Positions 16,870 to 27,913 of a stretch of 64,000 nucleotides of DNA are shown here, in pieces. The position numbers were made by a program, and so were the translations under genes. The stretch's first letter is position 1. Each line of letters opens with the position of its first letter. The DNA is from Pycnococcus provasolii (taxonomy: Eukaryota; Chlorophyta; Pseudoscourfieldiophyceae; Pseudoscourfieldiales; Pycnococcaceae). Location of the stretch: the NCBI GenBank assembly GCA_938743325.2, contig OW568875.1, positions 248,001-312,000 on the forward strand. Direction: 5' to 3'. The notes under the pieces were generated by a model. It ran no database searches. It worked only from the letters and a program-made list of their open reading frames with translations, and was not told the origin of the DNA.

Positions 16870-18033
16870 ATGTTCGTCGCGGCGGACCGCGCGAACACGT
16901 CGGCCGGCCACCTCAGCTACGGCGGCGTCAACACTGGCAGACTGGCCTTGCAGCGCCAGGCGTCTCGAGCCTTCTACCTCGCTCTCGGCGCGCTCTGCGT
17001 CGCCCTCTTCGCGTTGTACCGCACCTCGTCAACAGACCCGGCGCACTCCGCAAGTCTCGTGCAAGAACTGCGCGATGAACTGAAACTGCTCAGCGGGGAC
17101 GTGTTCGCACTCGAGCAAGACGCATACAGAAGAGCGGGGAGAGGCCGGCTCAGGGAAGCGCCGGGAAGCCAGGCGATCGACAGCGTCGCAAGTCTGCGTG
17201 CCGCGGGACAAACGATCACGACGGTGCTGAACGCGGGTGCCAACGAGGAGACGGCGAAGACGGCGATTGTGCGCGCTCACAGGTCCGCGGAACGCGCCGC
17301 GGCGAGGCTGCGTGCCGCGGCGAGGGCGCCGACTTCGCCGCCTGAGGCGCAAGCGGCGTGGCTGGCGCTTGACGCCTTTGCGAACTCGATTGCGCGGTGT
17401 CGCGCCCACCTCGCCGCGCACGACGTGGAAAAGCTGTTCAGCTGCGTCGCATCTGCCGCGGCTTGCGTGGACGAGGCGACGGGTGGGGCCACTGCTTTGC
17501 TCATCGGCCGGCCGAGCGCGAGCCACACGGTTCCTGACGAGACGTGCCTCGCCGACGCCAAGTATACAGCCGACTCAGCGAAGGCTATCAAGGAGTCGGT
17601 CGACTCGTCTGAGGCTTCCGCGGCAGTGAAGGAAGCGGAAGCTGCGGAAGCTGCAGCATCGAAGGTGCACATAGCGCATCCAGAGGGCGTTCCGCTGACG
17701 GGTGAGCGTGGCGCAACTGCTTACCTCGCGGACCTCGCGCGGATTGCCAATCGTCTTGAGGCGGAGTTGAGCGACGGCGTTGGCAGTACGAACGCGCAAG
17801 CCTTCCAGACGATTCTTCTGCAGGCGCACCGTCGTTCTGAGCGGTATGCGCGCGAGCACGCCGCGGACATGAGCACGCCTCCCACCGCGAGCGAGAATGA
17901 GGCGCAGGCGCGGCTTCAGCGCGTCGTGGAGGCGTTGTCGCGTGCGCGCGCGACGTGGGTGTCTCAGGGCGACAGTTCTGACTTGCGTCGCGCGGTGGCT
18001 GGAGTCGTGACCGTCGCGTCGGCGTCGGCGTGA
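16870..18033 (+). CDS. Hypothetical single-pass membrane protein with coiled-coil Ala-rich domain
   Basis: 387 aa from the ATG at 16870; an in-frame ATG at 16720 would add 50 residues, but that stretch overlaps leader-like DNA next to the telomere repeat. After a short basic N-terminus there is one transmembrane segment (FYLALGALCVALFALY, about residues 36-53), then a long alanine- and glutamate-rich helical region with two similar blocks: I-x-x-RAHRSAERAAARL near residue 140 and ILLQAHRRSERYAREH near residue 315. This suggests an internal duplication of an alpha-helical module. Three or four cysteines lie near the middle. No family recognised; a type II protein with a lumenal or extracellular helical domain is the best description. 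Confidence 0.6.
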   Translation: MFVAADRANTSAGHLSYGGVNTGRLALQRQASRAFYLALGALCVALFALYRTSSTDPAHSASLVQELRDELKLLSGDVFALEQDAYRRAGRGRLREAPGSQAIDSVASLRAAGQTITTVLNAGANEETAKTAIVRAHRSAERAAARLRAAARAPTSPPEAQAAWLALDAFANSIARCRAHLAAHDVEKLFSCVASAAACVDEATGGATALLIGRPSASHTVPDETCLADAKYTADSAKAIKESVDSSEASAAVKEAEAAEAAASKVHIAHPEGVPLTGERGATAYLADLARIANRLEAELSDGVGSTNAQAFQTILLQAHRRSERYAREHAADMSTPPTASENEAQARLQRVVEALSRARATWVSQGDSSDLRRAVAGVVTVASASA

Positions 18034-18104
18034 TTATTTGCATCTTATGGGTCCGGCACAGTGACATATGATTTACATCGTGTTGTAATTTACAGGACAT
18101 TTCT

Positions 18105-19403
18105 TTATCCGCCGCGTGGACGCTTCGCCTGTTTGCGACGGCGTGCGCCATCGTCATCTTCATCTTGCTCATCCTTTTCGTCGTTGTCCGCGTCGTTCTG
18201 CAACGCCCACAGACCCGCCGCGGCAGCGTTGCGCTTATACGCGCCAGTCACTTTGCCTCCCGCAAATCCGAGGAAGTCGCCGTAAGATAGCCAGCCAGAT
18301 GACGCGTACGTCACATTAGGATTGGCTGGAATGTCGTGCGGTCGCTTGCCTGACGAACTCCACGCGCGCCACTCATTATGGCTCTTCAGGCCGAACGTGC
18401 GCATGTACGTGCGCGCATCCTTGAAGGTTCGAAACTTCGACTGTTTTGTTTTCTTAGCCTGCTCGCGCATCTTGCATCCAAGGAAATCGCCCAAAGACAA
18501 CCAGCCCGATGACGCGTACGCCTTGTTAGGAGCGCTCGGAATGTCGTGCGGACGCGCGCCTGACGAACTCCACGCATTCCACTCCTTCTGGCTCTTCAGA
18601 CCGAGCGTACGCACATACGTGCGCGCATCCTCGAACGAGCGATACGCGCCAGCCACCTTGTCAATCGCGTATCCGAGGAAGTCGCCTAAAGACGTCCAGC
18701 CAGATGACTTGTACGTCTTCTCAGGTGTGCTTGGAATGTCGGGCGGTCGTGCACCTGACGAACTCCACGAATTCCACTCCTCTCGGCTCTTCAGACCGAA
18801 CGTGCGCACGTACGCGCGCGCATCTTCGAAGCTGCGACACTTTGACTTTTTTCTTTTTTGAGCCTGCTTGCCGTCCGCGTATCCAAGAAAGTCGCCGTAC
18901 GATAGCCAGCCCGATGACGCGTACGTCACATAAGGATCGCTCGGAATGTCGTGCGGTCGCGCACCAGACTTCCTCCACGCATTCCACTCCTTCTGGCTCT
19001 TCAAACCAAGCGTGCGCACGTACGCGCGCGCATCCTCGAAGCTGCGAAACGAGCGAGCCACCATCATCCCTGCGGAAGGTTCGGCCGGTATGGTTGCGGC
19101 TGGCGACTCGGTGACCGTGACCGGCGTGTAACGCTCGTCGTCGTCGTCGTCGTCTTGCATGAGGTCGAGGACGTCTGCAGTTGAGTTGACAGCGCCAGCG
19201 GAGTGAGCAGGAGTGGCAGGAGCAAGAGTCACGACGACATCGTCGTGACGCGAAGGCGGACCGTCAACGTGCATGCGGCCGACGATGGCTGTTGCTGTCT
19301 TTTTTCGCTGAGCCGACGGGGGAGGTGCGTGTGGAGGTGCGTATGGAGGTGCGTGTGGAGGTGGCGGAGGTGCCGCGTTCATCACCGTCCCGAAGAGTCC
19401 CAT
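18105..19403 (-). CDS. Protein of four tandem integrase-type repeats (432 aa)
   Basis: The N-terminal 118 residues are Pro- and Asp-rich (poly-Asp 84-89). Then come four copies of a 55-residue module at about 121-175, 191-245, 256-310 and 328-382. The shared core reads SFEDARAYVRTLGLKS, then EWNAW, SGARPHDIP, a spacer, Y-x-SSGW and GDFLG. Such modules are annotated in algal, bacterial and large-DNA-virus proteins as phage-integrase repeat units; they look like compact nucleic-acid-binding or protein-binding helices, and true recombinase residues are absent. Linkers and the C-terminus are Lys/Arg-rich (RRRKQAKRPRG), fitting a nuclear protein. DNA of the repeats is 80-90 percent alike by eye, so duplication was recent or homogenised. 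Function is unknown. Confidence 0.75.
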   Translation of the reverse strand: MGLFGTVMNAAPPPPPHAPPYAPPHAPPPSAQRKKTATAIVGRMHVDGPPSRHDDVVVTLAPATPAHSAGAVNSTADVLDLMQDDDDDDERYTPVTVTESPAATIPAEPSAGMMVARSFRSFEDARAYVRTLGLKSQKEWNAWRKSGARPHDIPSDPYVTYASSGWLSYGDFLGYADGKQAQKRKKSKCRSFEDARAYVRTFGLKSREEWNSWSSSGARPPDIPSTPEKTYKSSGWTSLGDFLGYAIDKVAGAYRSFEDARTYVRTLGLKSQKEWNAWSSSGARPHDIPSAPNKAYASSGWLSLGDFLGCKMREQAKKTKQSKFRTFKDARTYMRTFGLKSHNEWRAWSSSGKRPHDIPANPNVTYASSGWLSYGDFLGFAGGKVTGAYKRNAAAAGLWALQNDADNDEKDEQDEDDDGARRRKQAKRPRGG

Positions 19404-20240
19404 GATTGATATGAGTAGGCCACAGACAAGACAAGGAAGAGAAGTGCGAAATCAATACACTAAAGTACTACCCGGTACCCTGCTGAGCTGGGCAACGCCA
19501 CGCGTCCCGAATGCACGACGAGAGAGGGAGGCCGGAAGCCGCGTGTGAGGCGAGTCATCGGCCTGCTTTGACTGAGCAGGACTCAGCAGGCTTTTGGCCT
19601 TTGCCGGGCCCCTTGCTTTTTACCACTTTTGTCTCCACCAGACGACAGCCAGAGCCAGAGACCTGATCAGGCCAGAGTTGGACCAAGGGGAAATACACTG
19701 GGGAGGCAACTCTCCGGATTCGGGGTTCTACATGTTGAGGAGTAGTTTCTTTTGGTTCTGTAGAGCAGTTTATTTCGCCTTGCCCAAACATAGCGTGGAA
19801 CAGAACGGGGCCAAAGGGCCACTCCTCAACATGTGGAACGGGGATACCTTTTCACCCTCCAGTAGGCGTTGGTCGGGGAGAATCAGGGGATCCGGGGAGT
19901 TGCCTCCCCAGTGTATTTCCCCTTGGTTGGACGACACGACGGCAGGACCTCCACCGGGCTCAAGTTCGGGTTGCCAATCCATCTTTTTGTCGGATGGGCA
20001 CCAAAAGTGCCTACTGTACCCGTTCCCGTAAAGTTACTCTGTAGACTAGGGTGGTAATCTGTCGTTTTCCCGTTGAATTCCAGTACTGTAGCAGTACATG
20101 GGCCGCGGTGCGTACCGTCTGACGAACGTCAAGGAGACTCTCGAGAATGTCAGGAGGAGGGAGCGTGATAGCGGCACTTGCTAAAAATCAAGTCAAAAGG
20201 TTAGTTACTCGTAGTGATATGTAAAGGCTACCACTACTAC
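19404..20240. other. Intergenic region carrying MITE 1
   Basis: Apart from the MITE I see no gene. The part after it (19933-20240) has no notable repeat or coding signal; it separates two genes that are both on the minus strand. Confidence 0.5.
19677..19932. mobile_element. MITE 1 with 7 bp target duplication
   Basis: A 242 bp non-coding element at 19684-19925. Its ends are inverted repeats of about 36 bp with one mismatch, beginning CAAGGGGAAATACACTGGGG. A second inverted pair (CATGTTGAGGAG) lies inside. The flanks at 19677-19683 and 19926-19932 are both GTTGGAC, a 7 bp target-site duplication. It shares the terminal CAAGGGGA and internal ACTGGGGA with the element at 58788. Confidence 0.85.
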
Positions 20241-22596
<2,356 letters not shown>

Positions 22597-23793
22597 ATGC
22601 TTTGCCGCGCGCCACCGTCTCACCCTTCTCACCCTGTGAGGCCTGTGCGGCCTCAAGGCCTCACCCACGGCCTCACCTTCAGTTGTAGGCCTGCTCGATG
22701 CCAGGTCAACTTCAGGCGCACTTGCCGCCCTTGTCTGGCGTCGTCATCCTCGTCATCACAGCAGTCTTCGCAGTCTGACGACTTGGATGTCGAGCGCTTG
22801 GAGCGTGACCTCACAGCCGTCGTGATTGTTCCCGGGTTCCTGTGTGGCTCGAAGATATATGAACCGCTCGTGCAGGCGATGAGAGAACGAGGCGTACCTG
22901 CGACAGTCGTGCCACTTTCCGCGGCGGACTGGCTTCCGTGTGCAGGCGGACGGTCGGTACGACCTATTCTTGAGCGGATCGATAGCGCCGTGCGTCACGC
23001 TGCCGCGAGTGGAAAGTGCGCGACTGAGGTGGTTGGCATCCCCGACACACAACTCGCCATTCCACCGCCACGTGTCACGCCCATTGACAGATTCGTCGAC
23101 TTCAGAAATACACCCGGTGGTCCGTTCTCAGTCGGCGGGTCGCAGAAGCCGGACGAATTTCCTACTGTTCTTCCTCGTGGCGACTTCCCACCGCCGCCAG
23201 GTGCACCAGTCGGACGCGTTGCGCTCGTCGGGCACAGCGCGGGCGGTTGGATTAGTCGCGTCTACTTATCGAATCGGGCATACGGTGGACGGGTGTACGG
23301 CGGCTCGAATCTTGTGCATAGTCTTGTCACGCTCGGAACACCACACGCGCCGGCGTCCGGTGTGGCGTTCGAATCGCACTCGTGGCTGCATCGCGACCGC
23401 GACACGTCGGACCTTGAGAGGCGGGTGAGAATGCTTGCCGTGGGAAGCGCGGGTTACGGCGGCGGCGACTGGGGCGATTTCACGCGCAACAGTTATGCAT
23501 TTTGCGTCGGTGAGGAGGGCGAGAGCGACGAGGCGACGCGCGCTCGCGCCGAGCTGCTTTGTGGGGACGGCGTGACCCCTCTATCGAGCGCGCTTGACTT
23601 GCCAGGTGCTGAGCAGCTCATTTTGGACGATGCGATCAGTCACGCCCCAGGCTACCCGAGCTTCGTGAGTCCTGAGCTCGCGGCTGATTTCAACGCGCGT
23701 CAGACGTGGTACGGGAGCGACGCGGTGCTCGACCAGTGGCTCGCGTGGTTGAAGGACCACCCGTTGAAGAACCACGACGAAGGAAGCGCTTAA
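22597..23793 (+). CDS. Alpha/beta-hydrolase (lipase/PGAP1-like), plastid-targeted
   Basis: 398 aa from the first ATG at 22597; the frame opens at a TTG (22522). The first ~50 residues are rich in Pro, Arg, Cys and Ser with no acids, a plausible plastid transit peptide ending in a Ser run. The fold begins with the strand LTAVVIVPGFLCGSKIYEPL. The nucleophile elbow is GHSAGGW (Ser about residue 213), and LVTLGTPHAP follows, typical of triacylglycerol lipase and PGAP1-like esterases; the final Asp and His would lie near GDGVTPLSSA and DAISHAPGYPSF. Plants have close homologues annotated only as plastid alpha/beta-hydrolases. The natural substrate is unknown, membrane lipid being likely. Confidence 0.8.
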   Translation: MLCRAPPSHPSHPVRPVRPQGLTHGLTFSCRPARCQVNFRRTCRPCLASSSSSSQQSSQSDDLDVERLERDLTAVVIVPGFLCGSKIYEPLVQAMRERGVPATVVPLSAADWLPCAGGRSVRPILERIDSAVRHAAASGKCATEVVGIPDTQLAIPPPRVTPIDRFVDFRNTPGGPFSVGGSQKPDEFPTVLPRGDFPPPPGAPVGRVALVGHSAGGWISRVYLSNRAYGGRVYGGSNLVHSLVTLGTPHAPASGVAFESHSWLHRDRDTSDLERRVRMLAVGSAGYGGGDWGDFTRNSYAFCVGEEGESDEATRARAELLCGDGVTPLSSALDLPGAEQLILDDAISHAPGYPSFVSPELAADFNARQTWYGSDAVLDQWLAWLKDHPLKNHDEGSA

Positions 23794-24406
23794 AAAGTAA
23801 GTATACATAAGGTCAGTTAGTTCGTGGACCACTTCTTACATAACCACTATTCCAAGAAAAATCAAAGGAGAGGAGCAAAAGGAGACGACCTTCATTGGCA
23901 ATAAACTCTTACAGGTAACTCTTACTGGCCCCCCCTAAAACCCGAACCGCTCCCCCAGTAACCCTAATCCGAACCCAGTAAAGGTTTAAAACCCTAACCC
24001 ATGGGAGGGTCTCGGAGCCGCCGCAGCCGCAGATTTTTTTCTGGGAGGTTCTCGGACGGTTCTCAAAAGCCTTCGAAGCCACACCCCCCATAGTCTATCA
24101 AATCCAGCGTACGTATCATGTCCGCGTGAACTGAACTGAACTGAACTGTCCGCCCCTCAGGTGATGTCCGCCTCTCTCTCTCTCTTTGCACAGCGGGTAT
24201 CTTTGTCTTTGTCTCAGCCTCGTTCATGGGTCTTTGAGTTTGTGAGTTTGTCCTCTGTGGTGTCCTTTTCGGGTGGTTTGGCTCTCGCGTTTTCGGGTGG
24301 TTTGGCTTCACCCGTTCCACCCTTTAGGCTTTTGGATTGGTGGGTGTCATCAGTTTCATCAGGCTTGGATCCTTGCCTCAAGCATCCTCAAGGTGGATTC
24401 TCAAGC
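23794..24406. repeat. Spacer with dispersed CTGGCCCCCCCTAAAA module and degenerate telomere repeats
   Basis: From 23886 the sequence GACCTTCATTGGCAATA matches 12870, is interrupted by about 21 bp, then ACTGGCCCCCCCTAAAACCC (23923-) leads into a degenerate CCCTAA tract to about 24003. Beyond this are ACTGAACTGAACTG repeats (24131-24147) and TTTTCGGGTGGTTTGGCT repeated twice (24266-24310). Confidence 0.6.
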
Positions 24407-25210
24407 ATGATGCACCAGCAGACGGCAGCATGTGAAGCTGCCTCACGTGATAGTGCGTCTCAGGAAAATGAAGAGATGTGCGTATTTGCAACAGTTGGAG
24501 AAAAATTACGTGGAACGATGTCGTCCAAAAATACACTCAAAGCGTGGGGAGAAGCGGCGGAAGCGCTCTCAGAAAAGGAACGACAAGAGCTCATCATGAA
24601 CTTGAAACTGTTCGACTCGAGTTACCCGCTTCTGTTCCTCGGGTACGACTCCGATGGACGGGCTGTCACCGCCGAACGGTTATCGGACATCAACTTCGAC
24701 GGACTCAAATCTGTCAACGAAAACGGTATCCGTTGGCCTCTTGCCATACACGCACTTCGAATGGAGGTGCAGATGTCGCTCTTGAAAGAATCCCAACACG
24801 AAACCACAACGCACGTCGTTGACCTCGAGGGATTCTCGTTGAAAAATACCGTGTCTCTGCTCTCCAGCGGCGATGGCTGGCTTCGTCGGATGCTATCCAC
24901 GCGTTCGTCGTACGACGCCGCTCACTACCCTCAGTCTGTCGATCGCGCCATCATCATCAATGCGCCATGGTACGTCGCCAGCTTCACGAGGGCACTGCGT
25001 CCGTTCTTAGGCGGAGAAGGGACGACGCGGATCGTCGCCATACAAGCGGGTCTCGAGGGACTTCAGCGCGAGCTCGGTGAAACACACAAGTGCGTGCTTC
25101 CCACCACAGAGGAGAGTTGGAAGGAGTACTTCTCTACCTCGCCTCCTTCGCCGGGACCCGCTCGATTCCACTCAGCATTGCTTCGTGCCGCGGAGAGGAC
25201 GTTGTTGTAA
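24407..25210 (+). CDS. CRAL-TRIO / Sec14-like lipid-binding protein
   Basis: 267 aa from the ATG pair at 24407; an in-frame ATG at 24164 would add 81 residues of repetitive Ser/Gly-rich sequence that I judge untranslated. The protein carries a complete Sec14 lipid-binding domain: LLFLGYDSDGRAV at the entry, strand VVDLEGFSLKN, then a helix and YPQSVDRAIIINAPWYVASF, the most conserved CRAL-TRIO signature. The usual N-terminal CRAL-TRIO-N helices are short. Sec14-like proteins carry phosphatidylinositol, phosphatidylcholine or tocopherol-like lipids between membranes; the ligand here cannot be told. Tail-to-tail with the following minus-strand gene, only 21 bp apart. Confidence 0.85.
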   Translation: MMHQQTAACEAASRDSASQENEEMCVFATVGEKLRGTMSSKNTLKAWGEAAEALSEKERQELIMNLKLFDSSYPLLFLGYDSDGRAVTAERLSDINFDGLKSVNENGIRWPLAIHALRMEVQMSLLKESQHETTTHVVDLEGFSLKNTVSLLSSGDGWLRRMLSTRSSYDAAHYPQSVDRAIIINAPWYVASFTRALRPFLGGEGTTRIVAIQAGLEGLQRELGETHKCVLPTTEESWKEYFSTSPPSPGPARFHSALLRAAERTLL

Positions 25211-25231
25211 GAACTTGTTTTGTAACCATCA

Positions 25232-25942
25232 TCACAGTTGCCTAATTACATACGCGTGACCTACGGCTAAGCTTATTGCACCCACCACGGCAAATGCGCT
25301 CGCGCCAGTGCCAAATATCGCATCGCGCTCTGCTGTCCCAATCAAATCACGAACATCGTCGAGCTCGTCGCCACACAAACACACGTCCGCTTCCACGATT
25401 GGGATGCGCGAAAAGTCGACGCACGGATCTGGACACAAGGTCGTGGCGTTGCCGCCGTCGCTGCGGAATGAGGTGAGTGCACCGACGATTGGGTTTTCCG
25501 CCACTTCGGTTGCGATACCCACAACTTCGGTGATCCCTCGTCGCCCCAGGTCCGTGGCGAGTCGCACGATCCACGACGCCGCCCACAGAAACGACCCGAT
25601 TGCCAAGACCGCCGCCGCGAGCATAGCACATGCCGTGAGAAACAGGTTCGTGACTAGAGCGACGATGCGAGCAGCTTTTGACACGAGTGACGTCGCGACG
25701 ATGGCTGCGATGCATGCAGTTGATACACAAGCGGCGCTGACGATTGACGTGCGCGCCGCGAACTCCAGCTCTCGCGCGAGAGACGTGCCTAAAAGGTTCG
25801 CGGCACTTTCTAAGAGGTGCGTCGCACGCGTGAGCGCGAGCGCGGCGACGATACCAGAGGCGACTGTCACAAATGCGAAACCACACATGAGACACACGAC
25901 GACTGGAAGAACACGAACACGCATCCATGTTGTCGTGACCAT
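25232..25942 (-). CDS. Hypothetical four-pass membrane protein, tetraspanin-like layout
   Basis: 236 aa. Hydrophobic segments at about 10-38, 65-90, 93-122 and near the C-terminus (AFAVVGAISLAVGHAYV). Between the third and last segments is a hydrophilic loop with four cysteines (TLCPDPCVD and ADVCLCGDE), which would be extracytosolic, similar in layout to tetraspanins or claudin-like proteins, though the CCG motif of true tetraspanins is missing. Unknown function. It is 21 bp from the stop of the Sec14-like gene and divergent from the next gene. Confidence 0.6.
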   Translation of the reverse strand: MVTTTWMRVRVLPVVVCLMCGFAFVTVASGIVAALALTRATHLLESAANLLGTSLARELEFAARTSIVSAACVSTACIAAIVATSLVSKAARIVALVTNLFLTACAMLAAAVLAIGSFLWAASWIVRLATDLGRRGITEVVGIATEVAENPIVGALTSFRSDGGNATTLCPDPCVDFSRIPIVEADVCLCGDELDDVRDLIGTAERDAIFGTGASAFAVVGAISLAVGHAYVIRQL

Positions 25943-26249
25943 GTTGACAAGTGATCAAGCGAAGTGATCAAAATCAATCAATGGGGTTTCCACGACCAGT
26001 AACCCTTATTGAAAACGCTTCCCCTCACTACATAGTACTTACTGATGGGATTCACATCCGTGATCCCTGATGGGGAATTCCAATACCAAATAGTCTATTG
26101 ATATTTTACGCATCGCATCGCATCAGCGCATCGCATCAGCGCATCGCATCGCGTTGCTCCCGCCTTGGGTGCCCCCGCGGCTCAACTCCGTTTCTCGACT
26201 CCATTTGCGTTGATCTGAGCTTGCAAGCACACTCTTCTCGGTTGGTGTC
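25943..26249. repeat. Divergent intergenic region with GCATC tandem repeat
   Basis: Between 26109 and 26153 the pentamer CGCATC/CAGCGCATCG repeats about eight times. The region also contains the inverted ACTGATGGGATTCAC / CCCTGATGGGGAATTCC segments (26040-26080). It must contain promoters for both flanking genes. Confidence 0.55.
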
Positions 26250-27752
26250 ATGTTCTCGTCATGGACGCACGGAGTCTCCCGTCGTGGCTCTCTCCTGTTA
26301 AGTCAACATGATAATCAATCTGGCCACGAGTCTCCATCACTCTCGCAGCGCATCCTCCCCGTGCTCGTCTCGTGGTCCCAAGCTATCGGATCCACCCTCG
26401 CAGCCGTTATTCTCGCCGTCGGCGCGCTGTACGCCGTCGTCCACGCCATGCAAGGACGAGCGAGACGTATCGACGTCGCACAGGCGCACGTCACGTCGAT
26501 CCACCAGCTTGACGTCGACGCCGCTGCACGCATGGTCAGACAAAGACCAAGCGACGTCAACGTCGTCTCCGCAACCGAAAAGCCGTTCTACGACCACAAC
26601 AAGGTGACTGGCCAGGAAAACATACTAAGAAGACACGCGCCGAACGCCAAGCTGCGAGGCACAGCCGTGGACGTGGAGCTAGCACCACCGCCAATCAACG
26701 TACTCGCACCGCCGCCGCTGGAAACGGCGGCGTATCTTAAGTTCGAGAACAGGCTAGGCGAGGAGGTGCTCGTGAAGCCAGACGGCAACCGCAAGAAGGG
26801 TGCGCTTGTCGCGCAACGAGGAAACGGGTGGGAACGAACACGACGCGTCTCGGAGAATTCGAAGCACACGTGGAATAACCCCAAGATTCCTAACGTGTAC
26901 CAAAATGGGTTCATCGTGTGCACGCCAAAAATGGCGAAAAAGGGAATGTGCCTGCAGTCGCCTCCGCCGCCGCCGGAGCCGCCGTTTGGGGAGACGGTTG
27001 ACGGCTTCATCGTCTGTGGACCTGATAAGATCAAAAACGCCGACTGCGTCGCGCCGTCGCCACCGCCGACGTTTCCAAACTTTCCCACGCCGCCCAAACC
27101 TCCAGCGCCTCTGCCTCCGCCGCTGCCGGCGTACCCACCAGCGCCTGACGCCACGTCTCTGAAGTTGACGGAAAACAAGGCAAGATGGGAGGCACGCAAG
27201 CGCATGGAAGATGTGAAGGCTGAGGAGAGCAGGCGCGAGGTGGACGAAAAGCACCTCGAGACGCGAGACGACGTACGCCTGCGCAAGGAGATGAGAGAGC
27301 ATCATGCGCAGAACCAAGTTCTCGTGCAGGGCGCGGCGGAGGCGCAACGTGAGGCGGCTCTCCTGCAAGCACGTGCCGCCATGGCTCAGATGAAGGCAAG
27401 AAATCTCACACTCAATGCCGAAGTGCATCAGGCGCACCTCGACCAAAAGCGGTCGAAGCTCGCACCGAGTGCAAAGGAGTTTGAACAGGTTTGGTTGCGT
27501 GAGACACCGCGTGGCAAGGAACACGACGCGGATGTTGCGCTATGGAAGAGTGAGCCTGGCTCAGTCCAAAAGCAGATTTCAGATAACATGACGGATTCTT
27601 ACTATCCACCTTCGTGGAGCGGTAAGTGGAAAGCAGGTACTAAGTATCAAGATGCGGAGGATGGCTTGTCGAAGGCTGCAGTGGAGAGCACTGCACGAGC
27701 GGAGGGTGCCGTCGACCAGTTTGTCAGTGAGAAACTCCAAAAGGAGGAGGAG

Positions 27753-27789
<37 letters not shown>

Positions 27790-27797
27790 GTGCGTAA
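26250..27797 (+). CDS. Hypothetical single-pass membrane protein, Pro-rich with coiled coil
   Basis: 515 aa. One transmembrane segment near residues 46-67 (IGSTLAAVILAVGALYAVV), then an outside or lumenal part. Two related motifs, GFIVCTPKMAKKGMC and GFIVCGPDKIKNADC, each lead into a proline-rich stretch (SPPPPPEPPF and SPPPTFPNFPTPP), reminiscent of Pro-rich cell-wall proteins of green algae. Residues about 310-400 are a highly charged helical coiled coil (Glu/Arg/Lys/Gln). The protein ends in a run of about 12 alanines encoded by a GGC/GCG microsatellite (27751-27788). No enzymatic domain is visible. A structural surface protein is an inference. Confidence 0.65.
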
Positions 27798-27913
27798 ACT
27801 TTCTTGTCCCCGCCGTTGCTTGTGTGTATCAAAATAGTAAACAAAAGAAAACTAGATAATAAAAAAAGAAAGCAAAAATGCTAGTTACTAGTTAGTATGA
27901 TGATTCCCATTTT

